A stretch of 64,000 nt of DNA, from contig CAVPLC010000042.1 in NCBI GenBank assembly GCA_963705835.1, positions 1-64,000 of the forward strand. The letters run 5' to 3'. Below are positions 23,321 through 35,116 of the stretch, one piece after another. The position numbers and the translations under genes are program-made. The notes beneath the pieces are model-generated. The model had not been told where the DNA came from. It searched no databases and was given only the letters and a program-made list of their open reading frames with translations. Position 1 is the stretch's first letter, and each line of letters opens with the position of its first letter. The DNA is from Palsa-504 sp963705835 (lineage in GTDB: Bacteria > Actinomycetota > Actinomycetes > Streptosporangiales > Streptosporangiaceae).

Positions 23321-24553
23321 CTACCCCGCCCGAGCAACCGCCCGGCCGTTCAGGTATACCGCCGAGACCGCGGCGAGCGCGCGGATGTCGGTCAGGGGGT
23401 CGCCGTCCACGATGACCAGGTCCGCGTCGTGGCCAGCGCGCAGCCAGCCCTTCCGGCCCAGCCCGCAGGCGTCGGCGGCCAGCGAGGTGGCCGACGCCAT
23501 GGCGTCCGCGGCCGGGACGCCCCCGGCCACCAGGTCGGCGACGGCGAGGGCCAGGATGCCGTGAGGCTTGCCTTCGCTGATGCCGGCGTCGACGCCGGAG
23601 ATCATGGCGACGCCGGCGCGGTGGAGCCTGCCGACCATGGCCAGACGGTCCTCCCAGGTCATCCCGGTCCGCTGCTCCAGGGCCAGCACGGCCGGCGGGG
23701 GCGTGCCGCCGAGTTTCCGGCCCAGGGTGGGGCAGACGACGACCCGGTTCGCGGCGAGCCGCTCGAGCAGGTCCTCGGGCACGCGGATGCCGTGCTCGGT
23801 CAGGCAGCTGCAGTGCTCGATCCCGTCCACGCCCGCGCCGACCGCCTGGATCACGGCCGGCAGGCCGTGCGCGTGCGCGGTCACCGGGAGCCCGATCGCG
23901 TGCGCCTCCTCGACCACGGTCCGCAGCTGCTCCGGGCGGTACTGGCAGGCCAGCACGTCGGTGCCCGCCGTCATCAGGCCGCCGCTGGCCATGATCTTGA
24001 CGACGTCCGCGCCGCGTTCGGCGCGGTCGCGGACCGCGGCGCGGAGTTCCTCCAGGTGATCGGCTTCGCCGCCCATGTACCAGCAATGGCCGCCCGGGGT
24101 GGTGATCGGCGGCCCGGACGCCACGATCGCCGGGCTGGGGAAACCGGGCCGGACGGCGGTGACGCGCCGGCGCCGGTCAAGGACGGCCCCGCCGCGGTCG
24201 CCCAGGTCGCGGACGGCGGTCACGCCCGCGGCCAGCTGCGCGCGCAGGGCCGCCTCGATGACCTCGCTGAGCTCGTCGTCGCCGTAGGCGGCCAGGCGGT
24301 CCAGGGCGCCGTGCCGCGAATCCCCGCACAGGTGGACGTGACAGTCGATCATGCCGGGCAGCACGGTCCCGCCGGGAAAGTCGGCGACCGGCCAGCCGTC
24401 CGGCGGCGCAGAGCCGGCCGGCTCGATCCCCACGATCTGGCCGTCGGCGCACAGGACCAGCGCCCCGCCGCGGATTACAGCGCGGCCGTCGAACGCCCGG
24501 CCCGCCCGGATCGCCAGCCGACCCGGGCCCGGGGCCGCGGTCGCTTCGGTCAT
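23321..24553 (-). CDS. Amidohydrolase family protein
   Basis: This encodes 410 residues of the metal-dependent amidohydrolase superfamily, close to imidazolonepropionase/prolidase-like members. Metal ligands appear in D-C-H-V-H-L (about 85), the Lys in V-V-K-I-M-A-S-G-G (about 210), T-A-H-A-H-G and I-E-H-C-S-C, and D in S-G-V-D-A-G. The N- and C-terminal beta sandwich is present (G-H-D-A-D-L-V-I-V-D-G-D-P-L). The substrate cannot be told from sequence. ATG 24553 is chosen over an upstream GTG/TTG; it diverges from the gene at 24598 by 44 bases. Confidence 0.87.
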   Translation of the reverse strand: MTEATAAPGPGRLAIRAGRAFDGRAVIRGGALVLCADGQIVGIEPAGSAPPDGWPVADFPGGTVLPGMIDCHVHLCGDSRHGALDRLAAYGDDELSEVIEAALRAQLAAGVTAVRDLGDRGGAVLDRRRRVTAVRPGFPSPAIVASGPPITTPGGHCWYMGGEADHLEELRAAVRDRAERGADVVKIMASGGLMTAGTDVLACQYRPEQLRTVVEEAHAIGLPVTAHAHGLPAVIQAVGAGVDGIEHCSCLTEHGIRVPEDLLERLAANRVVVCPTLGRKLGGTPPPAVLALEQRTGMTWEDRLAMVGRLHRAGVAMISGVDAGISEGKPHGILALAVADLVAGGVPAADAMASATSLAADACGLGRKGWLRAGHDADLVIVDGDPLTDIRALAAVSAVYLNGRAVARAG

Positions 24554-24597
24554 GGTCCTGTTGTACCCCCGACCGGCGTGAGTGCAAGGCTTGATTC

Positions 24598-24816
24598 GTG
24601 ACGGCACAAGATCACGGGCGCTCGTCCGATGCCGCCTGGGCGAAACTCGGAGGGCAGCCGGGGCTGTGCCGGAACTGCCAGCACGCCAGCGTCAACGAGA
24701 CGCGCCGGGGCACCGCGTACCTGCGCTGTACCCGCTCGGCGTGGGACGCCCGGCTGGTCCGCTATCCGCGGCTCCCGGTCACCGAGTGCGTCGGGTTCGA
24801 GCATCATGAGGGGTAA
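24598..24816 (+). CDS. Small four-Cys protein
   Basis: This encodes 72 residues starting with GTG. C-R-N-C at about 24-27 and two later Cys (L-R-C-T, T-E-C-V) could form a zinc site. The Shine-Dalgarno is not visible, so it may be translated from a very short leader. It lies in the divergent gap after the amidohydrolase and 23 bases before the DUF3500 gene. No function is known for this type. Confidence 0.6.
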   Translation: MTAQDHGRSSDAAWAKLGGQPGLCRNCQHASVNETRRGTAYLRCTRSAWDARLVRYPRLPVTECVGFEHHEG

Positions 24817-26806
24817 AACATCGGGAAGGAGAGGGCGTGTGGACACGACCGGAGCGACCGCAGTCCAGGACAGCGCGGCGCGGGAGGTGGCGGCGCGCAT
24901 GGCCGCCGCGGCGGCGGCCTGGCTCGACGCGCTCAGTCCCGCGCAGCGGGCGGTGGCGGCCGGCGGCGCGCCCAGCCCGGACGCCGAGTCCGACGCCGAG
25001 CGCCGGCGCTGGTTCTACACTCCGACCGACCACGGCGGCCTGACCCTCGGCGCCCAGCGGCCGGCTCAGCAGCGGCTGGCCCACCAGCTCGTCGCCAGCG
25101 GCCTGTCGGCCGCCGGGTACGTCACGGTCGCCACCATCGTCGGGCTGGACAACGTGCTCGACCGCGTGGAGGGCTGGAGCGTCAACTGGGGCCGCGAACG
25201 GGGCCGCGACCCTGGCCTGTACTACCTGCGGGTGTTCGGCGAGCCCGGCGGTGCGGCGCCGTGGGGGTGGCGTTTCGGCGGCCATCACGTATCGCTGAAC
25301 TACCTGGTCGGCGACGGCATGGTCCGCTCGATGACCCCGTGTTTCCTCGGCGCCGACCCGGCGGTCTCGCCGCTGCTGGGTCCCGCGCCGCTGCGCCCGC
25401 TGGCCGGCGCCGAGGATCTCGCCCGCGATCTGCTCCTCTCGCTCGATCCCGGGCAGGCCGGACGCGCGATCCTGCTTGACCGGGCGCCCTCGGACATCGT
25501 CGGCGGCAACCGGGCGCACCTGGCGGACGGCGACCAGATGATGTACCTCAGCGAGCTGTGGCGCCGGCCGTTCACCGACCCCGAGCTCGCCGAGCGGATC
25601 GCCCGGATGGACGCCGAGGGCGAGCGGGCCTCCGGCTACGACACCGGCGACTACCAGCGGCTCGCGCTGACCAGCGCTCCCAAGGGCCTCCCGGCCGGGG
25701 ACCTGCGGGCCGGGCAGCGGGAACTGCTGCGCGCGCTGCTGGCCGCCTACCTGGGGCGAGTCCCGGACGGCCTGGCGCCGCAGCCTGACGACTCCGACCT
25801 TGACGGCGTGTCCTTCGCCTGGGCCGGGCCCGCCGAGCCGGGCCGGCCGCTCTACTACCGGCTGCAGGGCCCGCGGCTGCTCATCGAGTACGACAACACC
25901 CAGCGGCAGGCGAACCACGCCCATTCGGTCTGGCGCGATCCGGTGGCCGACTTCGGCTACGACGCCCTCGGCGCGCACCTGGCCGCGTACCACCGGTAAG
26001 GCCGGGTCGGCGAACCGGGGCCGGCGTTTCTCGAACTCCGCGGCGACCGCCTCGGCCTGGTTCGGGCTGCCGATGAGGGCGCCGATCTCCTGCTGTTCCG
26101 CGGCGAAGCCCGTCTCCAGGTCCACCCGGCCCGCCAGGTCCAGGAGCCGCTTGGCCGCCCGGATGGCGTGCGGGCTGCGGCCCGCCACCGAACGGGCCAG
26201 CTCGAGCGCGGCCATACGCGGGTCGGGGTCGACCCTGGTCGCCAGGCCCAGCGCCACCGCCTCGGCCCCGCTCACGATCCGCCCGGAGAAGGTCAGCTCC
26301 TTGGCCACGTCCCGGCCCACGAGTTCGGGGAGCAGCTGGGTGCCGGTCATGTCCGGCACCAGGCCCCAGCGGATCTCCAGCACCGACATCCGCGCGTCCG
26401 GGGCGACGATGCGGATGTCGGCGCCGAGCGCGATCTGCAGGCCGCCGCCCAGGGCGTTACCGGTCACGGCCGCGATGACCGGGACCGGAACCTCCGTCCA
26501 GACGTACGCGGCGCGCTGCCCGGCGCTGCTGGCCGGGCCGGAGCCCGGCGGCAGGTCGACCTGGACGCTGAGCCGCTCGCCGCCGCGCATCGCCTGGAAG
26601 GCGCCGAAGTCCAGGCCCGCGCAGAAGTCCGGTCCCTCCCCGGACAGCACGACCGCCCGGACGCCCGGCTCGGACTTGAGCCGCTCGCCCGCCGCGACCA
26701 GGCCGGCGAACATCGCCCCGTCCAGGGCGTTGCGCTTGTCCGGCCGGGTCATGCGGACCTCGGCTACCCCGTCGGCGATCGTCACCGCGACCCGCTGTTC
26801 GGCCAT
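24779..26806 (-). CDS. Enoyl-CoA hydratase/isomerase (crotonase) with read-through tail
   Basis: The first 267 codons (26806 to about 26005) are a complete crotonase: G-P-D-F-C-A-G-L-D and G-N-A-L-G-G-G-L-Q-I-A-L form the two oxyanion loops, and the usual C-terminal E-K-R-R-P-R-F-A-D-P is present. ATG 26806 has GGGAG upstream. No stop follows the normal end; the frame stays open for another 400 codons, antisense to the DUF3500 gene, to 24779. The tail is Arg/Gly/Ala-rich and not protein-like. Either a stop was lost or a base was lost near 26000. The enzyme would hydrate or isomerise enoyl-CoA; the exact substrate is unknown. Confidence 0.7.
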   Translation of the reverse strand: MAEQRVAVTIADGVAEVRMTRPDKRNALDGAMFAGLVAAGERLKSEPGVRAVVLSGEGPDFCAGLDFGAFQAMRGGERLSVQVDLPPGSGPASSAGQRAAYVWTEVPVPVIAAVTGNALGGGLQIALGADIRIVAPDARMSVLEIRWGLVPDMTGTQLLPELVGRDVAKELTFSGRIVSGAEAVALGLATRVDPDPRMAALELARSVAGRSPHAIRAAKRLLDLAGRVDLETGFAAEQQEIGALIGSPNQAEAVAAEFEKRRPRFADPALPVVRGQVRAEGVVAEVGHRIAPDRMGVVRLPLGVVVLDEQPRALQPVVERPARLGGPGPGEGHAVKVGVVRLRRQAVRDSPQVGGQQRAQQFPLPGPQVPGREALGSAGQREPLVVAGVVAGGPLALGVHPGDPLGELGVGERPAPQLAEVHHLVAVRQVRPVAADDVRGRPVKQDRASGLPGIEREEQIAGEILGAGQRAQRRGTQQRRDRRVGAEETRGHRADHAVADQVVQRYVMAAETPPPRRRTAGLAEHPQVVQARVAAPFAAPVDAPALHAVEHVVQPDDGGDRDVPGGRQAAGDELVGQPLLSRPLGAEGQAAVVGRSVEPAPALGVGLGVRAGRAAGRHRPLRGTERVEPGRRRGGHARRHLPRRAVLDCGRSGRVHTPSPSRCFTPHDARTRRTR
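24839..25999 (+). CDS. DUF3500 domain protein
   Basis: This encodes 386 residues of DUF3500. Family marks are R-R-W-F-Y-T-P-T-D-H-G-G-L, G-W-R-F-G-G-H-H-V-S-L-N and Q-R-Q-A-N-H-A-H-S-V-W-R-D near the end, all His-rich and suggestive of metal binding or an oxidative role, but no activity is established. GTG 24839 is chosen with GGAAGGAG eight bases upstream. Almost the whole gene is covered on the other strand by the read-through of the crotonase gene (24779-26806). Confidence 0.82.
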   Translation: MDTTGATAVQDSAAREVAARMAAAAAAWLDALSPAQRAVAAGGAPSPDAESDAERRRWFYTPTDHGGLTLGAQRPAQQRLAHQLVASGLSAAGYVTVATIVGLDNVLDRVEGWSVNWGRERGRDPGLYYLRVFGEPGGAAPWGWRFGGHHVSLNYLVGDGMVRSMTPCFLGADPAVSPLLGPAPLRPLAGAEDLARDLLLSLDPGQAGRAILLDRAPSDIVGGNRAHLADGDQMMYLSELWRRPFTDPELAERIARMDAEGERASGYDTGDYQRLALTSAPKGLPAGDLRAGQRELLRALLAAYLGRVPDGLAPQPDDSDLDGVSFAWAGPAEPGRPLYYRLQGPRLLIEYDNTQRQANHAHSVWRDPVADFGYDALGAHLAAYHR

Positions 26807-26874
26807 CACCGCTCCCTTGCTCGCGTCTCGACCTGGGCCTACCTGGCCGCTCGCACCTGGCCGGGGCCGTAATG

Positions 26875-26925
26875 CCACTGCCCGTTCGGGATCATTGAAA
26901 AGATCTTTTCCCGAACGGGCAATGG
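26875..26925. terminator. 16-bp hairpin between crotonase start and NmrA remnant
   Basis: CCACTGCCCGTTCGGG (26875-26890) pairs with 26910-26925 with one mismatch around a 19-base loop. It lies upstream of the crotonase and downstream of the minus-strand NmrA remnant, so it may terminate transcripts coming from the 27-30 kb genes. The TGCCCGTTCGG core also occurs at about 10202 and 15861. Confidence 0.5.
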
Positions 26926-26974
26926 TTTCACGCGCCGGTGAACCGCCGGGGCGCGGCCCGGCGCGAGCGCCGCG

Positions 26975-27080
26975 TCAGCGGTAGGCGTCGGCGTGCTGGG
27001 CGGCCCACTGCGCGTAGGTCGTCGCGGGGCGCCCGGTGACCTTCTCCAGGTCGGGTGCGATGTCGGCCCGCGCCGGTGAC
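26975..27080 (-). pseudogene. C-terminal fragment of NmrA-like NAD(P)-binding protein
   Basis: The frame ending at 26975 reads A-D-I-A-P-D-L-E-K-V-T-G-R-P-A-T-T-Y-A-Q-W and then A-A-Q-H-A-D-A-Y-R, which matches the C-terminal end of NmrA/NAD(P)H-binding short-chain proteins. The rest of the gene is missing. It is cut just before the stop of the HEPN gene at 27095, so the toxin-antitoxin pair seems to have replaced its 5' part. Confidence 0.6.
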
Positions 27081-27094
27081 CCGGGTGTTCTCTG

Positions 27095-27565
27095 TTACCA
27101 GCGAGTGAGCACATTTTGGTCAAGGATGGTCGTGGCTGCTTCGCGCGCTTGGGTCGCGACAGCAATGGCATCGTCGATGTCGTCGCTGGCAGGGCCTGGG
27201 CTGTTGCTGGTGGGGTACTCAAAGTTGTTCCGTGCCCGCCGGATCCTCCCGAACGAGCGGAAGACGCGCACCGCCGCTCCGAACTGCGCCGTGACGACCT
27301 CCTGGACTGCGAGATGACCGCCCCGGCTGGTCGCCCGCAGGCCTTGTGCCTCAAGCAGGCTCGCAGCGCTCTTGCGCAGGGCATCGTAGGCCAGTTGATA
27401 CGCACCGGACAAATCTCCGGCCACCTTGGCCTGGGCCGCGGTAGCAAGGTGACGACCTGCATCCTCGAGCATTCGGCGCGCGATGGCGAGGTCGGGGGTA
27501 ACTTGGTCTACTTCCCCTGCGTCGATCAACTCGCGCACCCGCTCATGGCCAGGTTCCCAGGTCAT
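27095..27565 (-). CDS. HEPN-domain protein (toxin-like)
   Basis: This encodes 156 residues, all-helical. A HEPN fold is suggested by A-Y-Q-L-A-Y-D-A-L-R-K-S-A-A-S-L and the late motif R-R-A-R-N-N-F-E-Y-P, the R-x-x-R-N-x-x-E-Y-P form seen in HEPN partners of MNT proteins. Here Asn stands where the RNase His of R-x4-6-H would be, so RNase activity is uncertain. ATG 27565 is chosen because it overlaps the upstream MNT stop by ATGA and has GGGGATAAG upstream. HEPN/MNT pairs act as type VII-like toxin-antitoxin modules in which MNT modifies HEPN. Confidence 0.75.
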   Translation of the reverse strand: MTWEPGHERVRELIDAGEVDQVTPDLAIARRMLEDAGRHLATAAQAKVAGDLSGAYQLAYDALRKSAASLLEAQGLRATSRGGHLAVQEVVTAQFGAAVRVFRSFGRIRRARNNFEYPTSNSPGPASDDIDDAIAVATQAREAATTILDQNVLTRW

Positions 27566-28173
27566 GAGCTTATCCCCGGGACAGGAATCGGGACGAGCGG
27601 GCGGCTTGTCACTTCTGCATGGAATCCGTCGTCGCCGGAGTGCCACCAGTCGGCTGAGCGGATGGTCACATTAACCTCGCGGGCCAGGCGAGCACCCGCA
27701 CGCTGAGCTGCATCATCCAATACATCACGATCAGGTGTGCCAATGACCAGGACATCCAAGTCGGCAGGGGGGCGACCTTCCTGCCCCGCATAGCGGGCCG
27801 CCCAAGACCCGAACAGGTACGCGTTCTCGATCCCGGGTACGTCAACGAGCTCGTCGGCGAGAACCTGGCGAGGGCCGAAGGATCGCAGCAGCAGTTCCGT
27901 CAGCGGCGCTGTCAGCGGCGACCGGGCAGCCGTGACGAGCCGGGTTTTCCCGACCCGCCTGGAGGTCATGACTCCTGCTTGTTCGGCCCGGACTACCTCG
28001 CGCTGCACTGACGACACGGCGGACCCCACACGCGAGGCCAGCTCGGTTAGCGTCCACTCCCGGCCAGGATTGAGCAAGACCAGTGTGAGCACCTCCGCTT
28101 GGAGCCGTGACCGAAGCAGTGGCAGCAGGGGCGGTGGGGCTGACTTTTGCACATCCTGCACGATACATTGCAT
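27562..28173 (-). CDS. MNT-type nucleotidyltransferase with N-terminal winged HTH
   Basis: This encodes about 203 residues. The N-terminal 85 residues form a winged helix (L-N-P-G-R-E-W-T-L-T-E-L-A-S-R-V, S-S-V-Q-R-E-V-V-R-A-E). The C-terminal part is a minimal nucleotidyltransferase: Y-L-F-G-S-W-A-A-R-Y and A-D-L-D-V-L-V-I-G give the GS-x10-DxD metal site. Such proteins AMPylate or otherwise neutralise their HEPN partner and may repress their own promoter through the HTH. The start could be ATG 28173 or an internal GTG near 28149 (V-Q-K-S-A-P-P). It overlaps the end of the kinase gene upstream, so it shares that transcript. Confidence 0.75.
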   Translation of the reverse strand: MQCIVQDVQKSAPPPLLPLLRSRLQAEVLTLVLLNPGREWTLTELASRVGSAVSSVQREVVRAEQAGVMTSRRVGKTRLVTAARSPLTAPLTELLLRSFGPRQVLADELVDVPGIENAYLFGSWAARYAGQEGRPPADLDVLVIGTPDRDVLDDAAQRAGARLAREVNVTIRSADWWHSGDDGFHAEVTSRPLVPIPVPGISS

Positions 28174-29096
28174 GATCCGGAAAGTAAAGCTGAGGACCGG
28201 GACCCGCGGCGCCTCCTGTCTTCGGGGACCCGGACCAGCAGGCTGACCGGAGCCAGCGTGACGGCCAGCGAGCAGGCCGCCCCGATCAGCTCCCCGTCGG
28301 CCTGGCGCGGCAGCCGCACCTCGGCCGCGATCTCGACGCGCCGGGCCTGGTAGCGCTCGAGGACATGGTCATCGTGGCGGCTGCGGGTCAGCACCCGCCA
28401 GCCCACCCGTGGCCAGCCGAACGGCCCGGCGGGCGCGAGGATGCTCACGTCGAGCAGGCCGTCGTCGGGCCTGGCCCCGGGGATCAGGGCGAAGCCGCCG
28501 GGCAGCAGGCCGACGTTCCCGACCACCACGCACCGGGCCTGGCGGGCCATGGGCTCGCCGCCATCCAGGCGGATCTCGAAGCGGGTACTCGGCCCGGCCA
28601 GCCGGCTGATCCCGGCCGCGGCGTAACCCAGCCAGCCCGCCGCTCCCTTCAGCCCGTCCGCGGTCGCGCCGACCACCGCGGCGTCCAGGCCGATCCCCGC
28701 CATCGCGGCGAAGGTGACGCCGTCCGCCACGGCCAGGTCGATCCGTCGCTCGTGCCGGCCGAAGCCGACGGCGAGGGCGGCACCGAGGGAGGACGGTATG
28801 CCGAGCGCCGTGGCGACCAGGTTCGCCGTGCCGCGCGGCACGATGGCCAGCGGGACCTGGCCGCCGGCCAGGGCCTGCGCGCAGGCCCGGACGGTGCCGT
28901 CGCCGCCCACCGCGAATACCAGCCGGGCGCCGGCCGCGATCGCCTCGCGGGTCGCGCCGTCGCCCGCGTCGGCGGACCGCGTCTCCAGCAGCGTCATCTC
29001 CCAGCCACGGGCCGCCGCGGCCGCCGCGCACCTGTGCCTCAGCTGGGGGAAGTGGCGGATCCGGTTCCGGTTGACCACGAAGGCGGCGGTGGGCAT
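28047..29096 (-). CDS. Diacylglycerol/lipid kinase family protein
   Basis: This encodes 349 residues of the DagK/YegS lipid-kinase family. The nucleotide loop is F-A-V-G-G-D-G-T-V, followed by P-R-G-T-A-N-L-V-A-T-A-L-G-I and the C-terminal beta domain with P-D-D-G-L-L-D-V-S-I-L. The family core normally ends near L-L-V-R-V-P; here the frame continues about 58 further residues, Cys/Ser/Arg-rich, overlapping the first 127 bases of the MNT gene in another frame. The true end is probably lost to the MNT/HEPN insertion. It starts one base after the isochorismatase stop (TAGCATG), forming an operon. Confidence 0.78.
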   Translation of the reverse strand: MPTAAFVVNRNRIRHFPQLRHRCAAAAAARGWEMTLLETRSADAGDGATREAIAAGARLVFAVGGDGTVRACAQALAGGQVPLAIVPRGTANLVATALGIPSSLGAALAVGFGRHERRIDLAVADGVTFAAMAGIGLDAAVVGATADGLKGAAGWLGYAAAGISRLAGPSTRFEIRLDGGEPMARQARCVVVGNVGLLPGGFALIPGARPDDGLLDVSILAPAGPFGWPRVGWRVLTRSRHDDHVLERYQARRVEIAAEVRLPRQADGELIGAACSLAVTLAPVSLLVRVPEDRRRRGSRSSALLSGSCNVSCRMCKSQPHRPCCHCFGHGSKRRCSHWSCSILAGSGR

Positions 29097-29097
29097 G

Positions 29098-29631
29098 CTA
29101 CTTGAGCAGCTTCTGCACCTCGCGGAATTTCGGGTGCCGCGCGTCGCGCAGCCATTCGAACAGCACCATCTCCGAGGTGACGATCTCCGCGCCGTGCTGC
29201 CTGGCCCGCTCGACGGCGACCGCCTTATCGGCCGGATCGCGCGAGCCGGTCGCGTCGGCGGCCAGCACCACGCGGCGCCCGGCGCCGAGCAGGTCGAGCA
29301 CGGTCTGCAGGACGCAGACGTGCGCCTCGCACCCGGCGACCACGACCTGGCCGGACCCGGCGGGCAGCAGCGCCGCGAAGCCCGGATCGGCCGCCGCGGA
29401 GAACGTCGTCTTGGTCAGCGTCGCCTGCGGGTAGGCCGCGAGCGGCGGCACCGTCGGCCCCAGGCCGGCCGGGTACTGCTCGGTCGCGCGGATCGGCACG
29501 TCCAGCAGCTGGGCCGCCTCGGCGAGCCGGACGGCCCGGGCGACGACCGCGTCGTGGTCATGGATGACGGGCATCAGCCGCTGCTGCAGGTCGACCAGCA
29601 GCAGCACGGCACCCTCAGCGGTGAGCACCAC
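29098..29631 (-). CDS. Isochorismatase-like cysteine hydrolase
   Basis: This encodes 177 residues with the isochorismatase fold: L-L-L-V-D-L-Q-Q-R-L (catalytic Asp), L-T-K-T-T-F-S-A (Lys) and V-A-G-C-E-A-H-V-C-V (Cys nucleophile with the cis-peptide region). Relatives include nicotinamidases, N-carbamoyl hydrolases and ycaC-like proteins; the substrate is unknown. The start is GTG 29631; its stop lies one base before the lipid-kinase start, and the threonine synthase gene is 35 bases upstream. Confidence 0.85.
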   Translation of the reverse strand: MVLTAEGAVLLLVDLQQRLMPVIHDHDAVVARAVRLAEAAQLLDVPIRATEQYPAGLGPTVPPLAAYPQATLTKTTFSAAADPGFAALLPAGSGQVVVAGCEAHVCVLQTVLDLLGAGRRVVLAADATGSRDPADKAVAVERARQHGAEIVTSEMVLFEWLRDARHPKFREVQKLLK

Positions 29632-29666
29632 GCCATCGACGCTACTTCATCGCGCCGCTAGCGTCA

Positions 29667-30878
<1,212 letters not shown>

Positions 30879-30932
30879 CGGCAGCGGTTCTTCCTCGGAA
30901 TGTCAGTAGGGCATGCCAGTATCAGACCCGAC

Positions 30933-34123
<3,191 letters not shown>

Positions 34124-34154
34124 CAGCGGGTTCGTCCCCGCGCTCCTCCCGGCC

Positions 34155-34218
34155 AGAAGTGTCCCGGCGGATACCAGAAGTGTCCCTACAGATACTGGAC
34201 GCCCCTCCGCAAGTGTCC
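34155..34218 (+). promoter_or_regulatory. AGAAGTGTCC repeats upstream of hyp operon
   Basis: AGAAGTGTCC occurs at 34155-34164 and 34176-34185, 21 bases apart, and a third copy of AAGTGTCC at 34211-34218. The first two are two helical turns apart, as expected for an activator or repressor binding one face. They lie 57-120 bases before the first gene of the hydrogenase-maturation operon (34275). Operator role is inferred. Confidence 0.45.
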
Positions 34219-34274
34219 TACGGTGCTGTCATGGCATCGCGCGGGACAAGGGCGACTCAGACGGGCCAGGGTTT

Positions 34275-34904
34275 ATGAGCGGGCCGGGGGGGCCTATTCA
34301 CGACGGCGCGACGGCGCGCCGCCTGTTCGAGCTGCGTAGCGGGCCGACGGAGGAGCTGGCCGGACAGGCCGGCGCGGTCGCCGACGCGTGCCACGCCATG
34401 GCGGTGCGGTTCCACCGCGGCGGCAAGCTGGTGGTCTTCGGCGCGGGCGGCCCGAGCACGGACGCGCAGCACGTCGCGGTGGAGTTCGTCCATCCGGTCA
34501 TCGTCGGCAAGCGGGCGCTGCCGGCCATCTCCCTCACCACCGACGTGGCCACCGTCACCGGGATCGCCGAGCGGGACGGGGTGGCCGCGATGTTCGCGCA
34601 CCAGATCCGCTTCCTGGCCGACCCGGCCGACATCGCCCTGGGGATCTCCGCCGACGGCAACAGCCCGAGCGTGCTGGCCGGGCTCGAGGCGGCCCGGGAC
34701 CGCGGCCTGCTGACGATCGCCCTGACCGGCGGCGACGGCGGCCGGATCGCGGCCAGCCCGGCCGTCGATCACGTGCTGACCGCGGCCTCCGCCGACCCGC
34801 GGGTGGTCAAGGAGATGCAGGTGACCATCTACCACGTGCTGTGGGAGCTGGTGCACGTGTTCTTCGAGCAGCCGGGCGTGCTGGCCCCCGGGGTGCTGAC
34901 ATGA
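34275..34904 (+). CDS. SIS-domain protein (GmhA-like) in hyp operon, copy 1
   Basis: This encodes 209 residues similar to sedoheptulose-7-phosphate isomerase GmhA. The sugar-phosphate loop is G-A-G-G-P-S-T-D-A-Q-H instead of G-N-G-G-S-A-x-D-A-Q-H, and the second phosphate loop is S-A-D-G-N-S. The Glu of A-V-E-F matches GmhA E65, but the catalytic His (Q-E-x-H in GmhA) is Gln (K-E-M-Q). It is therefore unlikely to be a normal isomerase. It overlaps the next gene by ATGA. SIS proteins occur with [NiFe] uptake hydrogenase genes in actinomycetes; a maturation role is inferred. Confidence 0.75.
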   Translation: MSGPGGPIHDGATARRLFELRSGPTEELAGQAGAVADACHAMAVRFHRGGKLVVFGAGGPSTDAQHVAVEFVHPVIVGKRALPAISLTTDVATVTGIAERDGVAAMFAHQIRFLADPADIALGISADGNSPSVLAGLEAARDRGLLTIALTGGDGGRIAASPAVDHVLTAASADPRVVKEMQVTIYHVLWELVHVFFEQPGVLAPGVLT

Positions 34905-35116
34905 GCGAGGGCCTGCCGGAGTGCATCGGCGACGTCTGCATCACCTGTTCCGACACGGCGGTGCAGGTCAGGGTGCTGCGGCTGCTGGAGGATGAGATGG
35001 CCGTGGTCGACACGGGCGCGGGCGAGGAGACGGTCAGCGTGGCCCTGGTGACCGCCGGCGTGGGCGATACGATCCTGGTCCACGCCAGGGAGGCCATCGC
35101 GGTGGTGACACCATGA
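34901..35116 (+). CDS. HypC/HupF-like hydrogenase assembly protein
   Basis: This encodes 71 residues similar to HypC-family chaperones in the small beta-barrel (V-Q-V-R-V-L-R-L-L-E-D-E-M-A-V-V-D-T-G) and the late G-V-G-D-T-I-L-V-H-A. It lacks the canonical M-C-L start; Cys residues are in P-E-C-I-G-D-V-C-I-T-C. HypC uses its N-terminal Cys to carry the Fe(CN)2CO unit, so this paralogue may use C-I-T-C differently. It overlaps both neighbours by four bases (ATGA, 34901-34904 and 35113-35116). Confidence 0.75.
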   Translation: MSEGLPECIGDVCITCSDTAVQVRVLRLLEDEMAVVDTGAGEETVSVALVTAGVGDTILVHAREAIAVVTP

